A stretch of DNA of 64,000 nucleotides from the NCBI RefSeq assembly GCF_037138995.1, contig NZ_JBAXHI010000006.1, positions 62,001-126,000 on the forward strand. The letters are read 5' to 3'. The stretch comes from Chlorohelix sp037138995. GTDB lineage: Bacteria; Chloroflexota; Chloroflexia; Chloroheliales; Chloroheliaceae. Position numbers and translations under genes: made by a program. Below the pieces are notes generated by a model that made no database searches, was not told the DNA's origin, and saw nothing but the letters and a program-made list of their open reading frames with translations. Of this stretch, positions 44,006 through 52,916 are shown in pieces. Positions within the stretch are counted from its first letter, which is position 1, and the number at the start of each line of letters is the position of its first letter.

Positions 44006-46072
44006 TCAGCTTTTGTTATTCAGCCAAGGTATATTCTGACCACCGTAACGCCAGTAATAATAATGTTGTCCCACATTGCCCATTTCAACCTGAAATGCAG
44101 CCGGATTAGAAGGGGTGTAGGTTAAAGTGCGACGTTGAAAAAGCTGTACCAATACTAATTGCTCAACCCCACTTACTTTAGTTTTAACCCATAGCGGTTC
44201 GCTTATGGGAAATCCCATCGCGGCAACCCAATCAAATAACTTTTCCTGTACCGCCTGACCATTCCGGTAAACAATTCCGCTCTGATTCAGGTAGTTCCAG
44301 AAAGGCGCGGCAATGTTACGCCCGGTTTCAGTAATATATGCAGCGTATGCGGCTGAAGGGCTAGAACATCTGACTACCATGCCGTCGTTGTTGAGGCAAT
44401 CGTGGATAATTCTCGCGGTAAGGTTGGGATGTTTTTCAGACTGTCCGCTTTCCGGCACATAAATTAGTTTTTTGAAAGATTCATAAGTAGGGGCATCCGC
44501 ATTGTTATAATAATCGCCTGCCACCTGTACGGTATTGGGATAGCTACCTAGAAAAAAGCCATCCCCGTACTGTATTCTTCCCGAAACCATTTCGGTTACC
44601 AGCAATCCGCCTGTAAAGTAATAGAGGTCTGATGATAATTTGTTTGGGTCGTTTACCTCAATACGCGCCTTGTCGTAATAACTTACCATGCGCTTACCTT
44701 CGGGTGCTTCGATATACTCTTCGGAGGTGGTGAACCAATTTTTAGGTCCCCATAACCATGACCGATTGGTTAAGCCATCCATTAAAGGACCATCCGCTCG
44801 GCGTGTGTAGTCGTAAAGCGCGGCACTGTCTGTTTCGGCGCGATGCCCCCAAGCCTTTCCCTTAGATACAGTTTGCGCCAGTAGTGTTTCCCCATAGCAT
44901 AGATTTCCATTGCATTCTGACCAAAGCGCTCTGCTTTCTCCATCCGGCGCAATGAATAAAAGGGGATTATAAGAACTACCCGCCGTATAAGAGATATTAA
45001 CTGGAGAACTCCAGCCGTTATCTCCGCGCCTACTCCACAAAATCTCCTGATTTTCAATTCTGAAATTAAATATTCTTGTGCCAATTCCGCTATTCCATAC
45101 CAGTTCAATCCGGTTGTCGCTTACTGCCAGCGACGGTGAACTAACATTTCCGGCTACCATTTCTGCTGCGCTCAAGCTGTTCAATTTTCCCTGTTTGTAA
45201 TAAAGGCGGTAGGGTATGCCAATATACTGCGGGTCGGGCGCAAACAATACATAAGCCAGATGCAAAGTTCCATCGGCTGTTACTATCGCTGTTAGCCCGC
45301 CCACAGTCCACGGATTAAAGGTGTCGTTGGTATAGCCGGATATACTGATAGGTGTACTCCAGTTATTGCCTAGCCACTCACTCCCTAGCAATTCGCTGCG
45401 GTAGCTACCACCGGGTCCCGGTTCATGCCCTTGTTCCCATATGATGGTTAAATTCTGGATTCCGGTAGCCAGCAGATACGGTCTGAAACGCCCGTATCTT
45501 TCATCTCCCGGATCGGGAAGGTAGGTTATGCGATTATCCAGCCCACGCACCGCGATTTTCATTTGTCCGCCCGCTTGCCAAGCAAATGCCAATCTGCCAT
45601 CGGGCAACGCTGCTATATTCGGGCTACTTAGTGGAGTTGTACCGGGTACAAAAGTGCAATCGGGTTGAGTCCAGTCAAAGTTGCTCAATGAACGACTGGC
45701 ATAACAAAGAGTTTGCAACTGAGTATAAAAAAGATGCAGCCGATTATTGCCCGTAGTAGCAGCAAGCCGTCCGTTTATCTGTTGCACAAATTCATAATCT
45801 AGCGGCGTTGCTTTGGCGGTTTGTACTTTGCCGTTGGCATATACCACCTCTTCCAGTTTTGAATTTAGATTTATCCAGATTATATGAATTGCGCCATTGG
45901 CATCCGTCACTGCTACCGAATCGTGACCGTTTCCAAGCTTTACAAAAGGGGCAACTGCGTTGTAGTCTGCTGCTTGCGCTGTGAAGCTCGTTAGAAACAA
46001 GCTTTCTAGTATTAGGGGAATTATTAAAATAATGGCTGGAACTACCGTTTTTGATTTTGTTCTGCTCAACAT
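44006..46072 (-). CDS. secreted beta-propeller-like protein with Chloroflexota-type C-terminal domain
   Basis: Exported protein of 688 residues. A signal peptide (1-34, cleavage AQA-AD) is followed by repeated beta-strand blocks at about 40-400, with WNSGIG, SLAVSDNRIELVW and DANGAIHIIWIN, like BNR/sialidase-type propellers. I cannot confirm catalytic residues. The last 250 residues form a different domain, ending with LVQLFQRRTLTYTPSNP and MGNVGQHYYYWRYG, a C-terminal motif that I know from many secreted Chloroflexota proteins. Glycan or surface binding is inference. Confidence 0.75.
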   Translation of the reverse strand: MLSRTKSKTVVPAIILIIPLILESLFLTSFTAQAADYNAVAPFVKLGNGHDSVAVTDANGAIHIIWINLNSKLEEVVYANGKVQTAKATPLDYEFVQQINGRLAATTGNNRLHLFYTQLQTLCYASRSLSNFDWTQPDCTFVPGTTPLSSPNIAALPDGRLAFAWQAGGQMKIAVRGLDNRITYLPDPGDERYGRFRPYLLATGIQNLTIIWEQGHEPGPGGSYRSELLGSEWLGNNWSTPISISGYTNDTFNPWTVGGLTAIVTADGTLHLAYVLFAPDPQYIGIPYRLYYKQGKLNSLSAAEMVAGNVSSPSLAVSDNRIELVWNSGIGTRIFNFRIENQEILWSRRGDNGWSSPVNISYTAGSSYNPLLFIAPDGESRALWSECNGNLCYGETLLAQTVSKGKAWGHRAETDSAALYDYTRRADGPLMDGLTNRSWLWGPKNWFTTSEEYIEAPEGKRMVSYYDKARIEVNDPNKLSSDLYYFTGGLLVTEMVSGRIQYGDGFFLGSYPNTVQVAGDYYNNADAPTYESFKKLIYVPESGQSEKHPNLTARIIHDCLNNDGMVVRCSSPSAAYAAYITETGRNIAAPFWNYLNQSGIVYRNGQAVQEKLFDWVAAMGFPISEPLWVKTKVSGVEQLVLVQLFQRRTLTYTPSNPAAFQVEMGNVGQHYYYWRYGGQNIPWLNNKS

Positions 46073-46221
46073 ATTAAGTTTTCTCGCTTTCTGCTATCCA
46101 CATTTCCTGCCCTATATAGATTTAACGAAGCAATTAGCCTAATGTTGCTGTGTAGCTGAACAAATCCGGCGCATACTAGGAAACACGCCGGAGTTTCTAA
46201 TGAATTGGATTTTCTGCGGGT

Positions 46222-46581
46222 TTAACGTAGTGAGAAGAAAGCCACCACCCCAGAGGTTGTAACTGCCATAAGGGTTTTGAGCTTAGATTTGGAACGTGGG
46301 AAGGATAATCCAAATAGAGCTACATCGGTAAGTGCATTGAACGCTAGAATTTGCCTCCATTGCTGCGATGCTTCTGGTTTGGCACGATTCAGCAATATGC
46401 CTGCACCCATCGAAATATCGCGCATACCCAGCAACCTGATAATCAAGCGGCTTTCCATGCTCTCAGAAAGATTAAGACCCGCCATTTTGTTCATAAAGCC
46501 GGGCAATAGCGCGAACATACCACCGAGACCTACCGCTGCTATACCTAATCCAGTCGTTATTTGTTCCTCAGTAAGTTCCAT
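46222..46581 (-). CDS. DUF4267-like small membrane protein
   Basis: Protein of 119 residues with three or four hydrophobic segments and the motif RLLGMRDISMGAGILL typical of the DUF4267 family. ATG 46581 with GGAGG upstream replaces the longer frame start at 46611. Function unknown. Confidence 0.65.
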   Translation of the reverse strand: MELTEEQITTGLGIAAVGLGGMFALLPGFMNKMAGLNLSESMESRLIIRLLGMRDISMGAGILLNRAKPEASQQWRQILAFNALTDVALFGLSFPRSKSKLKTLMAVTTSGVVAFFSLR

Positions 46582-46677
46582 TTTCCCCCTCCAAAATGAT
46601 GGTTTTGCCACTAAAGACTATTATTTAACGAGTATAGGCATATGTGTTCAGGTGTGTAAACTTTCTATTCAAGTAAG

Positions 46678-47448
46678 CTACCGCTCACTTTTGAAAGGTC
46701 GAGTATAAAGGCGAGGTCCGCCACTGCTAAGATATGCAACTGTAAGACCTAGCGTTGTACCGGTCAGAACGAAAAGAAGTACCAGCGGTTCATTGACTAA
46801 CAAATCAAACAACGGTTGAATAATATAATTGGTGAAATAGGGTAACGGGTCTATATATGCCAGCGCATGTCCATCAGGTCGAGCAATATCCAGCGCGAGG
46901 TTTACAAAGCTGATTTGATTGATATAGTTGGTTATCAACAGGCTTAAGGCAGTGTAACCCATAGCTATCCAAAGCTGTGCCGTGCTGTCGTGACGGTCTG
47001 AACCGAAATAGATAGCTTTACCGATTACAAAGCCGGGTATAACCAGTAAATATGCCCCGATGTAACCCCAGACTGCCTCAAATGTTTCGGAGCGGTTTAA
47101 CCAGATAAGCGTACCAAGCGCGGCGGTAGTTATAATAAAGGCAATCAAGCCCCAAACTGATGCCATAATCAAGTCTCCGCCGGAGGTTTGTTTATTAACC
47201 TCTATCTGCATCCGCTCTAGGCAATCAGGGCATACTACTAGTGATGTGTCGTAACTCCACCGACTTTTAGAGGTAACGGTTAATTCTTCTACAGGCGTAG
47301 GAGTTTTGCACATAGCGCAGGCAAGTACCGTCTCACCGCGTTCTCCGGTACTGGTGTATAGGGGCAGTATTTTTGCTTCCACCGACTCGCTCTGCCCATC
47401 GGTGGGGCTAAATGGCTTGCTATCCGATTGGTTAGGTTTTTCTGCCAT
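46678..47448 (-). CDS. zinc-ribbon membrane protein
   Basis: Protein of 256 residues. An N-terminal zinc ribbon (CAMC and CPDC pairs at about 40-78) precedes four hydrophobic helices (from about 90 to 245). The ribbon faces the cytoplasm by position. It sits 96 bp upstream of the DUF4267-like gene on the same strand. No function known. Confidence 0.65.
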   Translation of the reverse strand: MAEKPNQSDSKPFSPTDGQSESVEAKILPLYTSTGERGETVLACAMCKTPTPVEELTVTSKSRWSYDTSLVVCPDCLERMQIEVNKQTSGGDLIMASVWGLIAFIITTAALGTLIWLNRSETFEAVWGYIGAYLLVIPGFVIGKAIYFGSDRHDSTAQLWIAMGYTALSLLITNYINQISFVNLALDIARPDGHALAYIDPLPYFTNYIIQPLFDLLVNEPLVLLFVLTGTTLGLTVAYLSSGGPRLYTRPFKSER

Positions 47449-47524
47449 GCCCGTTACCTCCTTTTAACTGTTTTATTATAGCATGTGCTACAATATTACA
47501 AACTTATATTAGCAATGCTATATT

Positions 47525-47584
47525 GTGGAAGGTTCTGGCGCGGTGGGCATGGTAGCCTTACTGGCTGGTAAAATCCTGATGTAA
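47525..47584 (+). pseudogene. possible relic of a threonine ammonia-lyase-type gene
   Basis: One frame reads VEGSGAVGMVALLAGKI then LM and a stop codon. This resembles the PLP-binding-region motif near the end of the catalytic domain of threonine dehydratases (about EGAGAVALAALLSGK). No homologous sequence is evident before or after, so it would be a small remnant of a decayed gene. It could also be chance. The orphan terminator downstream might be left over from it. Confidence 0.3.
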
Positions 47585-47718
47585 AACCTTGGGAAGTATA
47601 AACCTAAAGTTATAGATTTTGTAATCGAGCGCAATAAAGGGTTAGAACAACTTACTCTGTTTCTTTACCAAAGCCCAATTTATGCGGTAAAATCAGTAAA
47701 ATTATTTTTCTCAGCGAG

Positions 47719-47753
47719 GACGCGAGATGTCGCGTCTTTTTTTATTTTTTTTT
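47719..47753 (+). terminator. orphan rho-independent terminator in the ppc leader
   Basis: Perfect stem GACGCGA/TCGCGTC, loop GATG, then 7 T, A and 9 T. It is only 13 bp before the ppc start codon, and no intact plus-strand gene precedes it. It is an attenuator candidate or a leftover of a decayed gene. Confidence 0.85.
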
Positions 47754-47766
47754 GGGGAGCAGTTTT

Positions 47767-50682
47767 ATGAGTGGTGAGAGAGAACGAGATATTCAGAGCC
47801 TAGATGAAAGGCTGAGAGCGCTGGTAAGTAGCCTTGCCTCGATTCTGGGTGATGTTTTGCGCGAACAGGTAGGCGATACGCTTCTAGAAGAAGTCGAAGA
47901 AGTACGCAAGTACAGCATTGAATTGCGCTCTCATTGGAGCGAGGAGAAACAAAACCGTATCATGGAGAAGATGGAAAATCTCAACCCTGCTATGGCTTTT
48001 GCGCTGGTGCGCTCATTTACGCTTTATTTCCACTTGTTAAATCTGGCAGAAGAACGGGCGCGTTTGATTGCTCTAACACAGCGTGAGCGTTCTGATTACC
48101 CTGAACCGCCTAGCGAGAGTATAGCAATGGCACTGAAAGAGTTAAAGCTGGAGGGTGTGGGAGCGCAATCGATTCGCCGCTTGTTGAGTCGCATGCTTGT
48201 TGAGCCAGTTTTTACTGCCCATCCTACAGAAAGTAGGCGTCGCGCCAACCTCTACCACCTTCGCAATATTAATCGTCTTGTAGCTAGTCTTGCCTCTAAC
48301 GAAACTCCCCACGCTGAGAGGGAGCCTCTTGAGGAAGAATTACGTCGGGTTGTAACCTCGATGTGGCAAACTGACGAAATTCGTGCTTCTCGCCCTACTC
48401 CGCTCCATGAAGTTGCCAATACTCTCTACTATTTCGAGAGTACGCTTTATCCTATGGTTCCGCGCCTGTATCGCGACCTTGAGAAAGCTCTGCTACGCTA
48501 TTACCCGAATGAGTCTTTTATAATTCCCACTTTCCTACGCTTTAATAATTGGACTGGGGCAGACCGTGACGGTAACCCGCATATTACTGCTACAATCACT
48601 GCGATGACTTCCCGCTGGCAGAAAAAAACGATTCTCAAACTATATCGTGGCAGCTTAGAGCGTCTTGCTGAAGAATTGTCGCCTAGCCTACGCCTTATTA
48701 AGGTTAATCAGGCGTTACTCGATTCGTTGGTGTGTGATCGCCGCCTGATGCCCGACCTAGCTATAAAATTCGAGAAACAAAGTATTTTTGAGGTTTATCG
48801 CCAAAAAATCAATTTTATGCTGGCACGCCTAGAGCGCACTATAGAACTCAATCAGGCTGCCTATGATACTGAGTTGGAGGCTATAAAAGCTGGCATTCCA
48901 CCCTCTCAGGCGGGAACAGGTCTAGCAATTACTCGACAACATGATTACCGCTACTTCTCTCCAGTCGAGTTTCTGACCGACCTTGCCTTACTGGATGAGA
49001 GTCTTCGTGAGAATCGGGGTGGTCGTATCGCGGACGGCGCGTTGGCTGATTTGATTACGCAGGTGCAGGTTTTTGGCTTCCATCTTGCCGGTCTGGAAGT
49101 TCGGCAGCATAGTTTACGCCATACTACTGCGTTAGCTGAGATTCTACGGTTGGCGGGTGTTTGTGACCATTATGCTGATTTGTCTGAAGACGAAAAATAT
49201 GGCTTGTTGGAGCGGGAATTAGGAGACCCTCGCCCGTTGGTTATCTCTGATGCCGATTATAGCCCGGATACTCAGGAAGTGTTGGAAACTTTGCGGGTAA
49301 TGCGCCGGATGCAGCTTGAAGTTAACCGCGAGGTTTGCGAAAACTACGTAATCAGTTTTACTAACCAACCTAGCGATGTTTTAACTTTGTTGCTGCTGGC
49401 AAAGGAGGGAGGATTGGCGCGTCTCGACCCTACTTCCGCCACTATTGACTGCGATTTGCATATTGTGCCGCTTTTTGAAAGCATCGAGGATTTGCGCCGC
49501 GCCCCGGATATTATGCAGCAGCTTTTCAAAACATCACTTTATCGTAGCTCTCTCGCTGGTTACAATTACTTGCAAGAAATTATGATTGGTTACAGCGACA
49601 GTAACAAGGACGGCGGTTTCTTTACTGCTAACTGGGAGTTGTATAAAGCTCAACGACAATTGGCGAAGGTATGCCAAGAGGAGGGCATAGATCTGAGGTT
49701 GTTCCACGGGCGTGGTGGCGCAATCGGACGCGGTGGAGGTCCGGCAAACCGGGCGATTATGGCGCAACCAAGGCATAGCTTGGGCGGCAAACTCAAGATG
49801 ACTGAGCAGGGCGAAGTAATCTTTGCGCGGTATTCCAATCCTGAAATTGCACATCGCCATCTTGAGCAAGTTACCAATGCGGTTTTCAAAGCTACTCTCA
49901 GTCCGCAAACCCGCGCATTACGAACGGGCGCAGAAGAGGAGTGGTTTGCGTCTCTTGAAGCGATGTCTGAAACGGCTTTCAAAGCGTATCGCGGTTTGGT
50001 TTTTGAAAATCCAAATTTTGCCCGCTACTTTTTTGAAGCCTCTCCTATAAACGAAATCGGGCGTTTGAATATTGCTTCACGTCCTGTCAGTCGGCGTGCT
50101 ACCGGACGCATCCAGGATTTGCGAGCAATCCCTTGGGTTTTTAGTTGGACACAGAATCGCCATTATTTGCCGGGATGGTATGGCGTGGGTTCAGCTTTAC
50201 ATAACTATTTATATCCTGATGGTAGTGATACACCGGACGAACACCGGTTAGCTTTGTTGCAGGAAATGTACAATGGTTGGCCCTTTTTCCAGACCATTCT
50301 GTTGAATTCGGAACGCAGTTTGGGCGCTGCTGACCTAGAAATTGCCCGGCTCTATTCTACGCTGGTGACGGATGAGAAGGTGCGTGAGGAAATTTGGGAA
50401 TTAATCGAAACCGAGTATAAGCGAACTTGCGATGCGGTGATGCTCATAACAGGGCAGACAACCCTACTGGATAATATCCCGGTCTTGCAACGCAGCATCA
50501 GGTTGCGCAATCCCTATATTGACCCGATTAGTTTTGTGCAGGTGGCTTTGCTGAAAAGGCTTCGGCAGAAATCGCTAGATAATTTTGCCATTGATCAGGA
50601 TCGCGAAGAATTTGAAAAGATACTTGATATAATTTTGCACAGTATTAATGGGATAGCGGCGGGGGTACAGACCACCGGTTGA
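47767..50682 (+). CDS. ppc: phosphoenolpyruvate carboxylase
   Basis: Fixes bicarbonate onto phosphoenolpyruvate to give oxaloacetate, anaplerotic. Length 971 residues, within the family range. The catalytic His is in VFTAHPTES (H152). GYSDSNKDGG and FHGRGGAIGRGGGPANRAI are the other signature motifs. ATG 47767 with GGGGAGC upstream is preferred to the frame start TTG 47752. It has a terminator-like hairpin directly before its SD. Confidence 0.97.
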   Translation: MSGERERDIQSLDERLRALVSSLASILGDVLREQVGDTLLEEVEEVRKYSIELRSHWSEEKQNRIMEKMENLNPAMAFALVRSFTLYFHLLNLAEERARLIALTQRERSDYPEPPSESIAMALKELKLEGVGAQSIRRLLSRMLVEPVFTAHPTESRRRANLYHLRNINRLVASLASNETPHAEREPLEEELRRVVTSMWQTDEIRASRPTPLHEVANTLYYFESTLYPMVPRLYRDLEKALLRYYPNESFIIPTFLRFNNWTGADRDGNPHITATITAMTSRWQKKTILKLYRGSLERLAEELSPSLRLIKVNQALLDSLVCDRRLMPDLAIKFEKQSIFEVYRQKINFMLARLERTIELNQAAYDTELEAIKAGIPPSQAGTGLAITRQHDYRYFSPVEFLTDLALLDESLRENRGGRIADGALADLITQVQVFGFHLAGLEVRQHSLRHTTALAEILRLAGVCDHYADLSEDEKYGLLERELGDPRPLVISDADYSPDTQEVLETLRVMRRMQLEVNREVCENYVISFTNQPSDVLTLLLLAKEGGLARLDPTSATIDCDLHIVPLFESIEDLRRAPDIMQQLFKTSLYRSSLAGYNYLQEIMIGYSDSNKDGGFFTANWELYKAQRQLAKVCQEEGIDLRLFHGRGGAIGRGGGPANRAIMAQPRHSLGGKLKMTEQGEVIFARYSNPEIAHRHLEQVTNAVFKATLSPQTRALRTGAEEEWFASLEAMSETAFKAYRGLVFENPNFARYFFEASPINEIGRLNIASRPVSRRATGRIQDLRAIPWVFSWTQNRHYLPGWYGVGSALHNYLYPDGSDTPDEHRLALLQEMYNGWPFFQTILLNSERSLGAADLEIARLYSTLVTDEKVREEIWELIETEYKRTCDAVMLITGQTTLLDNIPVLQRSIRLRNPYIDPISFVQVALLKRLRQKSLDNFAIDQDREEFEKILDIILHSINGIAAGVQTTG

Positions 50683-50753
50683 AACTTTGCCCGGTATGGC
50701 ACGTAACTTTAAAAGATTGATATTGCCCTTGATAAGACAAGGAAGATGAGAAG

Positions 50754-51260
50754 ATGGCAACCAGTAAACGTCCGGTTTTGCGATTGAACTACAATTCCGG
50801 CGAAAAAATTCTGGAAGTAGCAGGGCTTGGGTTGGTTGGGTTGACAATTGGCTTGACTATCAACTCTTGGGGAAGTTTGCCTGAGCGTGTGCCGACTCAT
50901 TTTAATGCAGTGGGGCAGCCTGACGGTTATGGAGAAAAAGGCACTTTCTTAATAGTGCCGATTATCCTAACTATACTCTACTTGAGTTTGATGCTGGTAA
51001 GCCGCATTCCGCATTATTTCAATTATCCATGGAATATTACACCGCAAAACGCTGCTGGTCAGTATCGGTTGGCACGGCAAATGCTTTTACTGCTAAGGGT
51101 AGAAATTGCCGCCATATTTTTTTATATCCATTGGCAAGGATTGGAAGTATCTTTCGGGCGTTCGTCCGGGTTAGGTGTATGGTTCTTGCCGATTTTTCTG
51201 GTGATGGTGTTTGGCACTTTGCTAATCTATATAATCAGGATGGCAAAAGTGCGCGGGTAA
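50754..51260 (+). CDS. DUF1648 membrane protein
   Basis: Protein of 168 residues with four hydrophobic helices and the DUF1648/SdpI-type motif LPERVPTHFNAVGQPDGYG between the first two. Such domains occur in immunity proteins and sensors of cell-envelope stress, but the function here is not known. It converges with the TPR gene; the two stop codons are 1 bp apart. Confidence 0.75.
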   Translation: MATSKRPVLRLNYNSGEKILEVAGLGLVGLTIGLTINSWGSLPERVPTHFNAVGQPDGYGEKGTFLIVPIILTILYLSLMLVSRIPHYFNYPWNITPQNAAGQYRLARQMLLLLRVEIAAIFFYIHWQGLEVSFGRSSGLGVWFLPIFLVMVFGTLLIYIIRMAKVRG

Positions 51261-51261
51261 T

Positions 51262-52692
51262 TTAGTTAGCGGGTGTTGGGTTTGATGTGAGTGTTATATC
51301 GGGGGTAGGTGTAACGGCTGGTGTGGGCAATGGCGCAACTGTATCGAGTTGTTGTGCCAAACTTACCAGCAAACCGTTTACCCGTTTTAGCTGTCGCGTA
51401 CCTTCGTTCAGGTCTTCATCAGAGATATTGTCGGTACCGCTAACTGTATAATTTATGGCGGTTATAGAGACTAGCGAGATTTCTTGCAAGTTCTTGTACA
51501 CTGTTAAAAGCTGTGGTGTAGTCGGTCCGGCAAGTTCATCAACTCGCTTTTTCTGCTCCTTTATTTCTCCTTGTAAATCGTGATAGCCCTTTTTAAGCTC
51601 TTCCCAACGCAATTTACCTGAGTCAAATTGGCGATAAAGTTCTTTTGACCTTTCGAGGAATGAATTATAGCGTTCCAATTGACCACGCAATCGCAAGGCA
51701 TAGGTTTCTTCTGCGTTGGGAAGTGGCGTGGCGGTGGGTGCGAGAGTGGGAATTGGCGTAAGAGTAGGTATAGGTGCAAGAGTAGGAATGGGTTTAGGCT
51801 GCGCTTCAAAATTGGGACGCGCTACTAAAATCCACATGCTGAGTATTGAGAAAGCCATTAAACCTAGCAGCAATCCGATAGATAGTTTTAATCGGTAATG
51901 AAGTTGAGGCGTTTTTTTCTTGCGGGAACGTCTCCAACGTGGTTTAGTGACCCGTGCGCCTCCAACTGGGAGGTCATCTGCATGTAAATCTGGGTATTTT
52001 TCACGCCAGATTTCCAATGCCTCGCTCATCCCGATTTTGATGTTGGAAGGGTCGGGTTGTTCTACTAACAACGCCTGTTCTTCCTCAACCTTGACCAACG
52101 CCATTTCTTCGGGTACAGGTGTATATTCAGGTTGTTCTTGTAATTCTGGTTCAAGCTCAGGTTCGGGCGGGTACATAATCTCGCGAATGTATTCCAGCCC
52201 TTTCTCAGCGCGGATGTTATCCGGGTCAAGGGTGTAGGCGCGTTCCAGACAGTATAAAGCGCGTTCGGGGTTGCGGTCTATTAGCAACCCGCCAAACCAT
52301 GTCCATGCCATCGAATGCTCAGGGTCAATGCGAACAGCATGGCTTAGGATTCTAAGCGCCTGTTCTTTCTGGCTATTATGTGCCAGTTCCCGCGCTTCCT
52401 CTACCATTGCATCCACTTGTGCATGGATGAGACGCGCCAATTCATTTCGGTCAGGTGTCAGAATTGGTTCAGGGGGTGGCGTATATTCAGGTTCCGGTTC
52501 TGGAGTCGGTAAAGGGTGAGTTCCGTAAACAGAGCGAATTGCTTCGCGGATTTTCGAGCGAGATTTACGCGCTTCTGGCGGTGGGTCTCCGCTATCGGCG
52601 GAACTGTCGTAGAAATACAAAAACTCCTCAGACTGTTCGGGCGAGGTTTTATCATTTTCTATGGTGTCTCTGCCGCTCAAATTGTCGGGCAT
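51262..52692 (-). CDS. TPR and coiled-coil protein with one membrane helix
   Basis: Protein of 476 residues. An acidic Pro-rich N-terminus (1-85) is followed by TPR repeats at about 85-170 (LRILSHAVRIDPEHSMAW), a low-complexity acidic stretch, a basic segment (RWRRSRKKK), a membrane helix at about 270-290, a PIPTLAPIPTL repeat, and a coiled-coil extracytoplasmic part (about 330-450). The C-terminus is Pro/Thr-rich. Function unknown. Confidence 0.7.
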   Translation of the reverse strand: MPDNLSGRDTIENDKTSPEQSEEFLYFYDSSADSGDPPPEARKSRSKIREAIRSVYGTHPLPTPEPEPEYTPPPEPILTPDRNELARLIHAQVDAMVEEARELAHNSQKEQALRILSHAVRIDPEHSMAWTWFGGLLIDRNPERALYCLERAYTLDPDNIRAEKGLEYIREIMYPPEPELEPELQEQPEYTPVPEEMALVKVEEEQALLVEQPDPSNIKIGMSEALEIWREKYPDLHADDLPVGGARVTKPRWRRSRKKKTPQLHYRLKLSIGLLLGLMAFSILSMWILVARPNFEAQPKPIPTLAPIPTLTPIPTLAPTATPLPNAEETYALRLRGQLERYNSFLERSKELYRQFDSGKLRWEELKKGYHDLQGEIKEQKKRVDELAGPTTPQLLTVYKNLQEISLVSITAINYTVSGTDNISDEDLNEGTRQLKRVNGLLVSLAQQLDTVAPLPTPAVTPTPDITLTSNPTPAN

Positions 52693-52815
52693 TAGGCGGT
52701 CATAACTTTACAAAACTACAATCTGGTTGATTATAAGCATCCTATCGCATTTTAGCCCACTATACATAAGTTTGCAATAGGACACTTTTTAGCTTCGATT
52801 AGGGGTGATTTCAGG

Positions 52816-52833
52816 AAGGGGCTTAAGCCCCTT
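52816..52833. repeat. palindrome 3' of carB
   Basis: AAGGGGCTTAAGCCCCTT, a perfect 18-bp palindrome, with flanking GATT/AATC extending the symmetry. It lies 84 bp after the carB stop. No U-tract follows, so it may be a REP-like element rather than a terminator. Confidence 0.7.
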
Positions 52834-52916
52834 GTTCTAATCTAGGCTCATTTTAATGTTTCACCCGAAATCTTTGATTGAATTGCCTCGTCATGTTTTA
52901 TTTTGAGCGAATCTGC

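Larger units (their letters stand above)
47449..47766. other. 318-bp leader region upstream of ppc
   Basis: Region between the divergent zinc-ribbon gene and ppc. It holds a possible relic of a threonine dehydratase-type gene (47525-47584) and a strong plus-strand terminator (47719-47753) with no gene in front of it. Confidence 0.6.
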
